Positions 39,180-48,195 are shown, counted from the stretch's first letter. The stretch is 64,000 bases of DNA from Flavobacterium indicum GPTSA100-9 = DSM 17447 (GCF_000455605.1 NC_017025.1:2666001-2730000), one strand, 5' to 3'. A program made the numbers and translations. The notes: generated by a model from the sequence alone, not told the origin.

Positions 39180-40136
39180 TCATTTTTGGTATTTCGCTAG
39201 TATTTTATCCACTATCACTTGCGCCAATAAGGTTTTACTTTCTTGCGTCCAACCGGCAATATGTGGTGTTAAAAGTACATTATCCGCTTGTATTAAATAT
39301 TGCAGAGGTTCTGGTATTTCGTTTGTTAACAACGTTTCAAAAGATAATTTTTCATACTCCAACACATCTAATCCGGCTCCTAGAATTTTACCAGATTGTA
39401 AAGCCGCAACCAAATCGGCCGTTACCACACTCTTTCCACGAGCGGTATTGATGAACCAAAAGGGTTTTTGAAAAGCATTGATAAAATTGGCATTGATCAT
39501 TTTATTGGTCAAATCAGTCCAGGGTGTATGCAAACTAATTACATCAGCTTTAGTTTGTAATTCAGACAATGAAACTTGCTTAGCGTTTTCATCGCCCACA
39601 TTTGAAAGTATATCATAACATAAAACCTCTACATCAAAACCTCTTAGTTTTTTTGCAAAAGATTTACCCATATTTCCATAACCTATTATTCCGACTGTCT
39701 TCCCGTCTAATTCCAATCCACGATTGGCTTCACGATTCCAATGACCGTGTCGAATTTCTCTATCGGCTTTATTCAACTTATTAAACAACGACAACACCAT
39801 TCCTAAGGCATGTTCACCTACTGCATTTCGATTTCCTTCAGGTGAAGAAATCAACTCCACTCCTTTTACATGTGCATACTCGCAGTCAATACTTTCGAGT
39901 CCGGCACCTACACGCGCAACAAATTGCAAGTTAATTGCCTTATCCAAAAAGGTTTTATCAATTTTAAATCGGCTTCTAATAACCACACCATGGTAGTTCT
40001 GAATTTTTGCTTCAACTTCTTCTTTAGAGGAAACGAAATCAGCTTCATTGGTAAATCCGGCATGTTCTAATTGTTCCCAAAGTAACGGATGATTGGTATC
40101 GAGATGGAGTATTTTGATTTTTGATAATTCTTGCAT
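39180..40136 (-). CDS. D-isomer-specific 2-hydroxyacid dehydrogenase
   Basis: 318-residue NAD-dependent dehydrogenase. The Rossmann motif is VGIIGYGNMGKSF (about 148-160), INTARGKSVV holds the catalytic Arg region and LLTPHIAGWT the catalytic His. It resembles the catalytic part of 3-phosphoglycerate dehydrogenase (SerA), but there is no ACT regulatory domain, so serine synthesis is possible, not certain; glyoxylate/hydroxypyruvate reductase is an alternative. Convergent with the OlsF-like gene across 56 bp without a strong terminator. Confidence 0.88.
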   Translation of the reverse strand: MQELSKIKILHLDTNHPLLWEQLEHAGFTNEADFVSSKEEVEAKIQNYHGVVIRSRFKIDKTFLDKAINLQFVARVGAGLESIDCEYAHVKGVELISSPEGNRNAVGEHALGMVLSLFNKLNKADREIRHGHWNREANRGLELDGKTVGIIGYGNMGKSFAKKLRGFDVEVLCYDILSNVGDENAKQVSLSELQTKADVISLHTPWTDLTNKMINANFINAFQKPFWFINTARGKSVVTADLVAALQSGKILGAGLDVLEYEKLSFETLLTNEIPEPLQYLIQADNVLLTPHIAGWTQESKTLLAQVIVDKILAKYQK

Positions 40137-40176
40137 TGTAGCTTTGATTGAAAATGGAAAGTTAAGAAAATTTTGT

Positions 40177-40216
40177 CACACAGAGATTCACAAATTAATA
40201 CAAAGATTTGCAAAAT
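40177..40216. repeat. Degenerate CACAGATT-type repeat words
   Basis: CACACAGAGATTCAC, then ACAAAGATTTGCAAAA. These resemble the words flanking the GxxExxY gene (1261-1290 and 1686-1714), but no GxxExxY gene is present here. Possibly a decayed copy. Confidence 0.35.
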
Positions 40217-40264
40217 ATTAGAAAGCAGATTTTTTTGAAATTTTTCCAACCTTTTAAAATTAAA

Positions 40265-40295
40265 TTGCATCTATAAAATCAATAGTTTATTTTTG
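40265..40295 (+). promoter_or_regulatory. Probable promoter of the orphan gene at 40311
   Basis: TTG (40265-40267), 20-bp spacer, then TATTTTTG (40288-40295), a full match to the Bacteroidota -33/-7 arrangement, 15 bp before the ATG. Confidence 0.55.
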
Positions 40296-40310
40296 AAGTA
40301 ACAACATTAT

Positions 40311-41543
40311 ATGAAAACATATTTTACTTTTTTATTTTTTTTAATTTCTACATTTACGTTTGGTCAAAAAACAGTTTATGATTCATTGATTTCACAGTTT
40401 GAAAAAGAAATGGTTTATGAACAAAACAACATATTAAAATTAAAAAATCTTCATACCATTGATGATAAATTCTTTTTTAGATTAAGTAATAACAAAATAA
40501 CCATTGAATTGAATCAAGATAAAAATGGCAAACTAAGTTTATACTCATATCAATATTATTTTAAAATTGACAAACAGAAGACAATTGATACTATCATTAA
40601 CAGAATAATATATAATGAAAAAATTGCTACTTGGCTATATGATAACTTAAAATTAAATAATTTCGAAAAATTATTCCCAATTAAAAATGAAAGTAAAATT
40701 GGAAAATCTGGAATATTCGGAAATGATGATTTTTATTTTGAATTAATAAACAATGATGAATACACAATAAAAGCATTTTCATTTAATCAATTAGATTCCG
40801 ATTTAAATTTTAATTCATTTAAAAACTTAATAGATGAATTATTCTTAAAAATTGAATTTGAAAATAATCAAAAGATTTTTAAAGATAATCTAAAAGGTGG
40901 ATATTTATACAAAAACATATTTTCACATAGTTTTTATAAAATTCCAGAAACTTTCACCTACATTAATTTTATAAGTAATATTAGATTACCAATTGGTTTA
41001 AAAATAGATTTTGATCTTAAAAAAATTGGCCGCAAAAAAATTAATACCAATATAAATTTTATCATTGAAAATAATTTTAAGAATAACATGCGGTTTAAAA
41101 GTTCAATAAATAAAAATAAATTAACTGGAAATTTCAAATCTTATTCTGATTCTTTTTGTTTTACTTATGAATACAATCAATTAGATTTTATTAAAAAATA
41201 CTCAAAATATAATAATTTTGAAATAACATATTATGGATTTATACCTAAGTTTTTTGATTTTGGAATTGGATATAACAAAATTGCAAATAATTTAAATGGA
41301 GTTAATATTCAGATTAGTAAATACTGGAATAAGCCAAAAATAGATTTTTATTATAAGATTAATTTTGTTGAAAACAAATTTTCTAATTACACATCAGGTA
41401 TTCAAAGACAATTTCAGATTAAAATAAACAATAACTTTCATAGTATTTACTCAAATCTTTATTATGAAAAAATATTTGACTTTAATTCATTTAATTTTTC
41501 AATCAATATCCCATTAAGGACATTAAGATTCACATTAAATTAA
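40311..41543 (+). CDS. Hypothetical exported protein, possible outer-membrane beta-barrel
   Basis: 410 residues that I do not recognise. Signal peptide (ending FTFGQ). The N-terminal half is mixed; from about residue 220 on, alternating hydrophobic/polar stretches with many Tyr, Phe, Asn and Lys (for example FEITYYGFIPKFFDFGIGYN) end in RTLRFTLN, which looks like outer-membrane beta strands. Codon use is visibly more AT-rich than its neighbours (dense Asn, Ile, Lys, Phe). It is flanked by decayed repeats on both sides (40177-40216 and 41610-41848), so acquisition by transfer is plausible. Confidence 0.65.
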   Translation: MKTYFTFLFFLISTFTFGQKTVYDSLISQFEKEMVYEQNNILKLKNLHTIDDKFFFRLSNNKITIELNQDKNGKLSLYSYQYYFKIDKQKTIDTIINRIIYNEKIATWLYDNLKLNNFEKLFPIKNESKIGKSGIFGNDDFYFELINNDEYTIKAFSFNQLDSDLNFNSFKNLIDELFLKIEFENNQKIFKDNLKGGYLYKNIFSHSFYKIPETFTYINFISNIRLPIGLKIDFDLKKIGRKKINTNINFIIENNFKNNMRFKSSINKNKLTGNFKSYSDSFCFTYEYNQLDFIKKYSKYNNFEITYYGFIPKFFDFGIGYNKIANNLNGVNIQISKYWNKPKIDFYYKINFVENKFSNYTSGIQRQFQIKINNNFHSIYSNLYYEKIFDFNSFNFSINIPLRTLRFTLN

Positions 41544-41609
41544 TTATCAAAATCTACTGAAAAATTAAACGTGTACAATAGACAGGATGGAAGCTTTGTT
41601 TGAGCTCTG

Positions 41610-41640
41610 TTTGTTTATTGAGGTTTACGAAATAAACAAA
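41610..41640. repeat. Hairpin in the 41544-41851 intergenic region
   Basis: A 10-bp perfect stem (TTTGTTTATT / AATAAACAAA) with an 11-nt loop and no T run. It is part of the only gene-free stretch over 300 bases in the window. The remainder (41641-41723) contains CGTTAG and CTAACG as a second weak stem and no reading frame. Confidence 0.5.
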
Positions 41641-41723
41641 TAAGCGAGTGCGGACAGCCTGAGTAGTTACGTTAGGAGCAATACTTTTGTTCTACAAATA
41701 TAACTAACGAAGTTGTGAGTTGT

Positions 41724-41848
41724 TGAAATCAAAGGTCTGGCAAAGTTAAATGAGATGCTGAAATCGAAGATTCAACGAAGTTAAACAAGTTCCGCATGAC
41801 AAAATGGAATCTAAGATTTATTTATGGTAAACGAGTTCTGCTTGACAA
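41724..41848. repeat. Decaying tandem repeat, three units of about 44 bp
   Basis: Units at 41724-41758 (truncated), 41759-41802 and 41805-41848. Each begins TGAAATC or TGGAATC followed by AAG. Units 2 and 3 end with the pattern (G/T)TAAAC(A/G)AGTTC(C/T)GC(A/T)TGACAA. The array stops 3 bp before the dusB stop codon. The spacing and lack of unique spacers exclude a CRISPR array. Confidence 0.6.
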
Positions 41849-41851
41849 CAT

Positions 41852-42847
41852 TTATACCTGATGTTCGTAATTGGCATAGACTTCTTTAATGGTTTCAAAT
41901 AAATCCATTAACTCGTTATGTCCATCAGTAGTAACTAGTTTTTGTTTGCACTCTTTGAATCCGTGAATACCTTTGAAATAATTGGTATAATGACGACGCA
42001 TTTCAACAATACCTACGCGTTCGCCTTTCCACTCCATAGACCAAATTAAATGGTTACGCGCTGCTTCAACTCTATCGGCAACCGTTGGTGGCGCAAGGTG
42101 TTCCCCGGTTTCAAAAAAATGTTTGATTTCGTTAAAAATCCAAGGATAACCTATGGCAGCACGACCAATCATCATGCCATCTAAACCATATTTATTTTTG
42201 TATTCTAAGGCTTTTTCTGGAGAATCGATATCGCCATTACCAAAAATTGGCATGGTGATTCTAGGATTGTTTTTAATGCGTTCAATATGCGTCCAATCAG
42301 AATGGCCTTTATACATTTGAGCTCTTGTTCTGGCATGAACGGTGAGGGCTTGCACACCTATATCTTGTAAACGCTCCGCAACTTCATCAATATTGATAGA
42401 ATTTTCGTCCCAACCTAAACGGGTTTTAACAGTAACGGGCAAACTGGTTCCTTTAATTACAGCTTTGGTTAATCGGACCATTAAATCGACATCTTTTAGT
42501 ACTCCAGCACCTGCGCCTTTACACACCACTTTTTTTACGGGACAACCAAAATTAATATCCACTAAGTCGGGCTGTACGGTTTCTACAATTTTGGCAGACA
42601 TTTCCATGGCTTCTTCATCACCACCAAAAATTTGGATGCCTACTGGACGTTCATAGTCAAAAATATCTAATTTCTTTTTGCTCTTCATGGCATCTCGAAT
42701 TAAACCTTCAGATGAAATGAATTCAGAATACATTAAATCGGCGCCATGCATTTTACACAACCTACGGAAAGGCGGATCGCTCACGTCTTCCATGGGTGCC
42801 AATAACAAAGGATGTTCGGGTAAAATGATGTTGCCTATTTTGACCAT
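41852..42847 (-). CDS. dusB: tRNA-dihydrouridine synthase, DusB-like
   Basis: 331-residue flavoenzyme (FMN, NADPH) that reduces uridines in the tRNA D-loop. The TIM barrel starts with PLLLAPMEDVSDPPFR (FMN site). Catalytic Cys102 lies in DINFGCPVKKVV; TVKTRLGWDE and IFGNGDIDSPEKALEY supply flavin contacts. Length and GCPVKKV favour the DusB branch. A -7 box (TACTTTTG) lies 14 bp upstream. The 3' end abuts a tandem repeat. Confidence 0.93.
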   Translation of the reverse strand: MVKIGNIILPEHPLLLAPMEDVSDPPFRRLCKMHGADLMYSEFISSEGLIRDAMKSKKKLDIFDYERPVGIQIFGGDEEAMEMSAKIVETVQPDLVDINFGCPVKKVVCKGAGAGVLKDVDLMVRLTKAVIKGTSLPVTVKTRLGWDENSINIDEVAERLQDIGVQALTVHARTRAQMYKGHSDWTHIERIKNNPRITMPIFGNGDIDSPEKALEYKNKYGLDGMMIGRAAIGYPWIFNEIKHFFETGEHLAPPTVADRVEAARNHLIWSMEWKGERVGIVEMRRHYTNYFKGIHGFKECKQKLVTTDGHNELMDLFETIKEVYANYEHQV

Positions 42848-42861
42848 AATATATTTTTTTG

Positions 42862-42869
42862 CAAAAGTA
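42862..42869 (-). promoter_or_regulatory. Probable -7 box of dusB
   Basis: TACTTTTG on the minus strand, 14 bp before the ATG; no clear -33 element. Confidence 0.45.
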
Positions 42870-43010
42870 CTTAATTTAGTAATTCGTTAATAGTTAAAAT
42901 TAATTTGATTGGTTTTAAATTTTAAAGTCACAGATTAAACTGGTTTGCCAACTTTTATACAATTTAAAAAAGTAAATCTTATATGACTTATATGGTTCCA
43001 ATAATTCAAT

Positions 43011-43036
43011 AAAAAAAGCGAACCAAAGTCCGCTTT
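43011..43036 (-). terminator. Terminator of the BI-1 envelope cluster
   Basis: Stem AAAGCGAAC / GTCCGCTTT with one mismatch, followed on the minus strand by a run of seven T residues. Confidence 0.7.
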
Positions 43037-43041
43037 CTATT

Positions 43042-43743
43042 TTATTTTCTATCACCAAAAATACGTAAGATGTATAAGAATAAATTAATAAAGTCTAGAT
43101 AAAGTGTTAAAGCACCCATTAAAGATTCTTTGGTATCTTCATCTGTACCTTCATTTCCTATGATATTCATTTCTTTTATTTTTTGGGTATCGTAAGCGAT
43201 TAATCCTGTAAAAATAAACACCCCAACGTAAGACGTAATCCAATACAATAGGGTACTTTCCATGAAAATATTTACGATTGAAGCAATAACTAATCCGATT
43301 AAAGCCATCATTAAAATTTTACCCATAGAAGTTAAATCCGATTTTGTATAATACCCGTAAACACTCATAACGGCAAAAGTACCTGCGGTAATAAAAAAGG
43401 CAGATGCAATAGAGGTTGTAGTAAAGATGACAAATATTAAAGACAAGGTTAATCCGTTAGCTATAGCATACAAAAAGAAAAGTGCTTTTGCCATACTTAC
43501 ATTCATGGTAGGTAACGCTCTTGAGATGTACCCTACTAATAAAATTTCACCAAATAATAATCCGTAGAATAAAATTTTATTGGTTACTAATGCCACGATA
43601 ATTTCTTCCGATTGGGCTACATACCAAGCTGTTAATCCTGTTGCTAGTAATGCCGCACACATCCAACCGTAAACTTTTGCAATAAAGTTGGCTTGTTCAA
43701 TTTTAATTTGATCTTCTGTCAATTGTCTTTGTTGTTGTTCCAT
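43042..43743 (-). CDS. Bax inhibitor-1/YccA family membrane protein
   Basis: 233-residue inner-membrane protein with seven hydrophobic segments and the family features: an N-terminal soluble tail, FIFTGLIAYDTQKIKEMN (conserved Asp of the pH-sensing di-aspartyl pair) and a C-terminal ALTLYLDFINLFLYILRIFG. Family members are linked to calcium leak or to protection of membrane proteases; the exact role here is unknown. Last gene of the long minus-strand envelope cluster, 20 bp after the EnvC-like gene. Confidence 0.92.
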   Translation of the reverse strand: MEQQQRQLTEDQIKIEQANFIAKVYGWMCAALLATGLTAWYVAQSEEIIVALVTNKILFYGLLFGEILLVGYISRALPTMNVSMAKALFFLYAIANGLTLSLIFVIFTTTSIASAFFITAGTFAVMSVYGYYTKSDLTSMGKILMMALIGLVIASIVNIFMESTLLYWITSYVGVFIFTGLIAYDTQKIKEMNIIGNEGTDEDTKESLMGALTLYLDFINLFLYILRIFGDRK

Positions 43744-43763
43744 TTTATAGTTGTTTTTTAGTT

Positions 43764-45038
43764 TTATTTAGGCGCAATCCACGTTTTTGGATTGAGTGTT
43801 GTAATATTTTGACTTAGTGTAAATTTCATAACCGTTAATCCGGAAAAATTGGTTTTAATTTTACCCAATGTTTGCTTGATTCCAACTTTTTGCCCTTGAG
43901 AAACAGACACTGAACTTAAATTACTATAAGTTGTAAAGAAATCACCATGACGAATCATAACCGTATAAGTACCAGTACTCTGAGAAATTTGAATACCTGA
44001 AACTTCGCCTGCAAATACACTTCTTGCTACTGCGCCTTGTTCTGTTTTAATATCTATTCCGCTATTATGAACATCTAAGTTACTGAACTCAGGATGTTTA
44101 CTATTCCCGTAAGGTATGTAAATAGCACCTTTTTCAACAGGCCAAGGCAATCTTCCTTTATTTGATTTAAAGTTATCCGATTCAATTTTTCCTTCAGGTG
44201 TTAATTCAATTTTTGTAGAAGATACTGCAACTGGTTTAGTAGTAGTACTCGTTTTAGTTCCTGTTTTAGTACTTGTATTTGCTTTAGCTTTTTCTGCATT
44301 TTTCTTATTTGCAGCGGCAATCGCATCGGCAATCATTTTCTTGATTTTTCGATCAATATCGCGCTGCTCTTTTTTCATTTTTTCAATTTCAGCAGCATAT
44401 TTCTTTTTATCTTTTTGAATCGATTTAGCAACTTTTACTTTCTCTTGTTTAATCTTTTCGTGTTCTTGTTTGGCTTTAGTACTTTCTTGTAAAACCACTT
44501 CTTTTTCTTTCTTTTTACCTTCTAAATGCGAAACAGCTTGTGTTAACTTTAACTGTTTTTCTTTAATTTCTTCTGCTTGCATTTTTCTATATCCTGCATA
44601 TTGTTTCATATATTGGATACGTTTGTAAGCTTGTAAAAAACTATTTGACGATAAAATAAACATGATTTTACTTTGATCGGAACGACTTTTGTATGATTTT
44701 ACAATCATTTTAGCATAGTCTTCCTTCATTACTTTTAACTCACGATTGTATTTATTTATTTCTAATTGTGTTAAATAAATATCATCGCTTAAAAGGCGTG
44801 TTTGCTTCGAAATAGTATTGATTAATTTTTCACTTAAATTAATTTGTGCTTCAATTTTATTAATTTCTTTTAAAACCGATTTTTCCTTTACTTTTTCATT
44901 TTGGTATTTATTACGCATTTCAGCCAATTCTCTTTGCAATTGTTCTTTACGCTCCTCTAATTTTCGTTGCGCGTCATCCTGAGCCAAAACAGGTAAAGTA
45001 AATAATAAGAGCACTAATAAAGTGAATAGTTTGTTCAT
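43764..45038 (-). CDS. EnvC-like murein hydrolase activator with degenerate LytM domain
   Basis: 424 residues: signal peptide (ending VLAQ), long coiled coil at about 22-240 (RKLEERKEQLQRELAEMRNKYQ and onward), Thr/Lys-rich linker, and C-terminal LytM/M23 domain (about 295-424). The zinc ligands look lost: the usual HxGxD region reads HNSGID, and the second HxH reads YSNL. Like E. coli EnvC it would then activate amidases at division and not cut peptidoglycan itself. It follows the DUF4292 gene by 23 bp. Confidence 0.87.
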   Translation of the reverse strand: MNKLFTLLVLLLFTLPVLAQDDAQRKLEERKEQLQRELAEMRNKYQNEKVKEKSVLKEINKIEAQINLSEKLINTISKQTRLLSDDIYLTQLEINKYNRELKVMKEDYAKMIVKSYKSRSDQSKIMFILSSNSFLQAYKRIQYMKQYAGYRKMQAEEIKEKQLKLTQAVSHLEGKKKEKEVVLQESTKAKQEHEKIKQEKVKVAKSIQKDKKKYAAEIEKMKKEQRDIDRKIKKMIADAIAAANKKNAEKAKANTSTKTGTKTSTTTKPVAVSSTKIELTPEGKIESDNFKSNKGRLPWPVEKGAIYIPYGNSKHPEFSNLDVHNSGIDIKTEQGAVARSVFAGEVSGIQISQSTGTYTVMIRHGDFFTTYSNLSSVSVSQGQKVGIKQTLGKIKTNFSGLTVMKFTLSQNITTLNPKTWIAPK

Positions 45039-45061
45039 GCTGAAAATAATTTTTTGCGAAA

Positions 45062-45832
45062 TTAATCAATTATAATTTGTTTGTAGCCATTTGGAATAGA
45101 ATACGGAAAGTTTAAATCCTCATTAAACGTGATTTTTTTATATTCTACATCAATTTTCACTTCATCTTTATCCTTTGCTACAATATTAACTCCTGTTGGT
45201 AAAAAATTATTGTCTTGATTTTGATAAGATGGATAATAAACATTTACATTTCGTTGTTTAACTATTTGATTAATAAATTGTTTTTTTAACAAATAATTCC
45301 CTGTTTCAAATGCAAAAATCTTTTCAATTTGTGTGTTTTTTTTATTTTTTAATTGAAAAAGATTTTCAGCTACTTCAGCAATAAATTCTTCTTTTGTTAA
45401 ATCATCAATTGGACGACCTAATAATAAATTTTGCACTTTTTGAAAATCCAAATCGGTTCCTAACCAATTGGAAAGCATAGTATAATCGCCATCAAAATAG
45501 CTGTTATTTATTTTTTCGTAATAACTTACTTTTGAAGGCGTGATGTAGGCCTTAGCGGCTGTAATTCCAAGAAACTTTAAGCTAATCCAAATTACTTCAT
45601 CTTTTTTTATTCGTAAATCAGCATTGATATTTAAAGATTGTTTTGAATCTTCATAATTAGCATTAGCACGAATGGAGGCTGTTTGAAACACCAATTTATT
45701 TTCATAATGTTTTTGGATTACTTCTGAAGATTTGTCCGTTTCTTTTGCAGCTTGTTCGGCTACTACAACTTGTTTAGTTTTACAAGATGCCACAACAAAT
45801 AACAAAACAATATATTTAAAAATATTTTGCAT
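45062..45832 (-). CDS. DUF4292 lipoprotein
   Basis: 256-residue lipoprotein (lipobox VVASC, Cys17) of the DUF4292 family. The fold recalls LolA/LolB-type outer-membrane lipoprotein carriers: RANANYEDSKQSLNINADLRIKKDEVIWISLKFLGITAAKAYITPSKVSYYEKINNSYFDGDY is read as consecutive beta strands. Function is not established. It lies between the TPR gene and the EnvC-like gene, an order I associate with Flavobacteriaceae genomes, supporting an envelope role. Confidence 0.85.
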   Translation of the reverse strand: MQNIFKYIVLLFVVASCKTKQVVVAEQAAKETDKSSEVIQKHYENKLVFQTASIRANANYEDSKQSLNINADLRIKKDEVIWISLKFLGITAAKAYITPSKVSYYEKINNSYFDGDYTMLSNWLGTDLDFQKVQNLLLGRPIDDLTKEEFIAEVAENLFQLKNKKNTQIEKIFAFETGNYLLKKQFINQIVKQRNVNVYYPSYQNQDNNFLPTGVNIVAKDKDEVKIDVEYKKITFNEDLNFPYSIPNGYKQIIID

Positions 45833-45854
45833 TCTCTTAATTTAATTTTTTGAA

Positions 45855-47177
45855 TTATTTAATTTGATCTAACCTTTTTTGATACGTTTGTTTCATTTTA
45901 GCATCTGACAAACCCTCTGAAGTTAGGATTAATTGTTTGTAAAATCCAGATTCCAAATTTTTATTATCCACCACATAATCTAATCCCATTTCTAAGAAAT
46001 CCTTAGCTTTTTTATAATTTTTTAATTTATTTTGACCTTTACCAACATAGTAATACAAATTGGGTTTGGTTGGAAATAAATCAATTAATTCCTCTGCTTT
46101 TTTAGCCATTTTATCGTACGATTCATTAAAGTCATACGTATTTAAAAGTAAGTCAATCGTTTCAACATCATTGGTACTTTTCCCAATGGCCTTTTCAAAA
46201 TATTTTTCAGCCATTTTAAATTGGTCTTTGTTATAAAAATATTTCGCCAATTCTTTGTAGACATTTAATCCCGACTGATTATCAAAATAAGGTAATACTG
46301 CATCAATTTCAGAATACAACTGCGTATTTTTTGTAGCAAAAATTAAATATTCATTCAAAACACGATGTTTAATTTTCAAATCAACTTTACCGCTTTTCAC
46401 TACCCTTTTAAAAGATTCAGTTGCCCTGTCAATATTGTTTTGCGTAATATAAAACTTCATCAAACTCACATGTCCCATATCTGATGTTGGGATTTCTTCC
46501 GTTAATTTTTTAGCTGTTTCAAATGCTTTTTGTTCCTGATTATTTGTAGAATAATATAAAATTAAGTCGATGTAATTTTGTTCAACTTTAGGATTTTCTT
46601 TAATTCCTGCCAATAAAACATCAACCTGAGGTTGGGTTGCTTTATTCATGCTTTGAATTTGCAGCTTATACATTTCCATACTTTTAGTAAGATTGGAAGT
46701 GTTTTCAATATCATCAAGAACTTTTTTAGCTTTATCAAATTGACTCGTATTCATGTACAACGAAACCAAATCCTCTTTCATGTTAACATCAAAAGAAGTC
46801 AACTTTTCTACAACCGGAATTGCCTTATTAAAATCTTTTGTTTGATAATATACATCATACAACCCATTCCAATACCATCGTTGTTTAGGATTCAAGTCTA
46901 CTGCTTTTTGAAATTGCAGTTCAGCCTCGGGGTATTTTTTCAAAGCCAAATAATTGGTACCCAATTGATAATAAAACTCAGGGTTTTTAGTTTCTTTTTC
47001 AATACATTTTTCCAGAGCAACTATGGCTTTATCATAGTTCTCCATACTTTTATGTTTTAGTGCTTCATAGAAATTATTCTCCACTTCATTTGAAGCCGTT
47101 TCAATTTGATCGGGTTCTTGCTGCACTTGAGCAAAACCGATTTGAAATAGAAAAAAGAAACCAAATAATCGAATCAT
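45855..47177 (-). CDS. Exported tetratricopeptide-repeat protein
   Basis: 440 residues with signal peptide (ending GFAQ) and about ten TPR units, the clearest being NPEFYYQLGTNYLALKKYPEAELQFQKAVDLNP near residue 55-87 and FKMAEKYFEKAIGKS. It probably acts as a scaffold in the periplasm; no enzymatic domain is seen. The start is 4 bp after the stop of the nucleotidyltransferase gene, so it is co-transcribed with it. Confidence 0.88.
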   Translation of the reverse strand: MIRLFGFFFLFQIGFAQVQQEPDQIETASNEVENNFYEALKHKSMENYDKAIVALEKCIEKETKNPEFYYQLGTNYLALKKYPEAELQFQKAVDLNPKQRWYWNGLYDVYYQTKDFNKAIPVVEKLTSFDVNMKEDLVSLYMNTSQFDKAKKVLDDIENTSNLTKSMEMYKLQIQSMNKATQPQVDVLLAGIKENPKVEQNYIDLILYYSTNNQEQKAFETAKKLTEEIPTSDMGHVSLMKFYITQNNIDRATESFKRVVKSGKVDLKIKHRVLNEYLIFATKNTQLYSEIDAVLPYFDNQSGLNVYKELAKYFYNKDQFKMAEKYFEKAIGKSTNDVETIDLLLNTYDFNESYDKMAKKAEELIDLFPTKPNLYYYVGKGQNKLKNYKKAKDFLEMGLDYVVDNKNLESGFYKQLILTSEGLSDAKMKQTYQKRLDQIK

Positions 47178-47181
47178 ATAA

Positions 47182-48195
47182 TTAGTCTAACGTACTATAA
47201 TCTCCCAGACTCACACTTGTAAATTCACCATTATAATTGACATGATTACCAATCATAGCATTATCTAATTTTGCATTACTTATATGTGAATGTGTTTGAA
47301 TTAAGCTATTTTTAATTTTTGAATTTGTAACATGTGTAGCCTTTCCAATGGAAACATTTGGCCCAATGATAGAATTAATAATATAAACATCATCTGCAAT
47401 GTAACACGGTGGAATAATTTCAGAATTTTCAAGTCGAACATTCTGAGAAATCATTGTTTCTTCCGCATCGTCGTGAATAAACTTCAACATTCTTCCATTG
47501 GTTTCAACCGTTACATTTTTATTTCCACAATCCATCCATTCGTCTACTTGACCTGGTACAAAAACCATACCTTTTTCCATCATTTGTTTAATACCATCAT
47601 TAATTTGGTATTCGCCACCATGAATAATGTTATTATCTAACACTGATTGCAATTCATTTTTCAATACAGCAATATCTTTAAAATAATAAATTCCAATAAC
47701 GGCCAAATCAGACACAAACTCTTTTGGTTTTTCCACCAATTCAACAATATGATTATTTTCATTTAAATTGATAACTCCGAAAGCTTCTGGTTGGTCAACT
47801 TGTTTTACCCAAATTACACTATCTGCATTAGCATCCAACGTAAAATCAGCCCTAAACAAAGTATCGGCATAAGCAATAACAGCTGGTCCACTTAAAGAAT
47901 CTTTGGCGCACATAATTGCATGTCCTGTCCCTAAAGCTTCTTTTTGATAATAAATGGTTCCTTTTGCTCCTAATTTTTCAGCAATTGCAATTAAATCTTC
48001 TTCAACTTTTGCACCAAAATCGGGGTGAATTATAAATGCAACTTCTTCTAATGGTTGATTAATTACTTTTGCAATATCTTCCACTAACCGATGTACAATT
48101 GGTTTTCCAGCAATTGGAATTAATGGTTTAGGAACGGTTAAAGTATGTGGTCGAAGACGCGAACCACGTCCGGCCATTGGTACGATTATTTTCAT
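47182..48195 (-). CDS. Sugar nucleotidyltransferase (NDP-sugar pyrophosphorylase) with left-handed beta-helix
   Basis: 337 residues. N-terminal nucleotidyltransferase domain with signature PMAGRGSRLRPHTLTVPKPL (about 6-25), AYADTLF with metal-binding Asp, and WVKQVDQPEAFGV. The C-terminal hexapeptide-type region (IIPPCYIADDVYIINSIIGPNVSIGKATHV) forms a left-handed beta-helix. It activates a sugar-1-phosphate for envelope glycans; glucose-1-phosphate thymidylyl- or uridylyl- and mannose-1-phosphate guanylyltransferase are all possible. It sits between dut and the TPR gene. The 78-bp spacer upstream contains GATTAAATGATTGAACGATT, a short degenerate repeat. Confidence 0.88.
   Translation of the reverse strand: MKIIVPMAGRGSRLRPHTLTVPKPLIPIAGKPIVHRLVEDIAKVINQPLEEVAFIIHPDFGAKVEEDLIAIAEKLGAKGTIYYQKEALGTGHAIMCAKDSLSGPAVIAYADTLFRADFTLDANADSVIWVKQVDQPEAFGVINLNENNHIVELVEKPKEFVSDLAVIGIYYFKDIAVLKNELQSVLDNNIIHGGEYQINDGIKQMMEKGMVFVPGQVDEWMDCGNKNVTVETNGRMLKFIHDDAEETMISQNVRLENSEIIPPCYIADDVYIINSIIGPNVSIGKATHVTNSKIKNSLIQTHSHISNAKLDNAMIGNHVNYNGEFTSVSLGDYSTLD

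Noticed and set aside
40067..40270. 67-aa minus-strand frame before the 2-hydroxyacid dehydrogenase gene
   Set aside because: Consists mostly of repeat-like, AT-rich intergenic sequence and overlaps the start of a real gene in another frame.
41544..41723. tRNA or tmRNA gene in the longest gap
   Set aside because: No TPsiC-like GGTTCRA arm, acceptor stem pairing or CCA end could be found.
41724..41848. CRISPR array
   Set aside because: Units are adjacent, diverged and without unique spacers; no cas genes in the window.
46632..47060. 142-aa plus-strand frame inside the TPR gene
   Set aside because: Antisense shadow; the TPR gene on the other strand explains the codon pattern.
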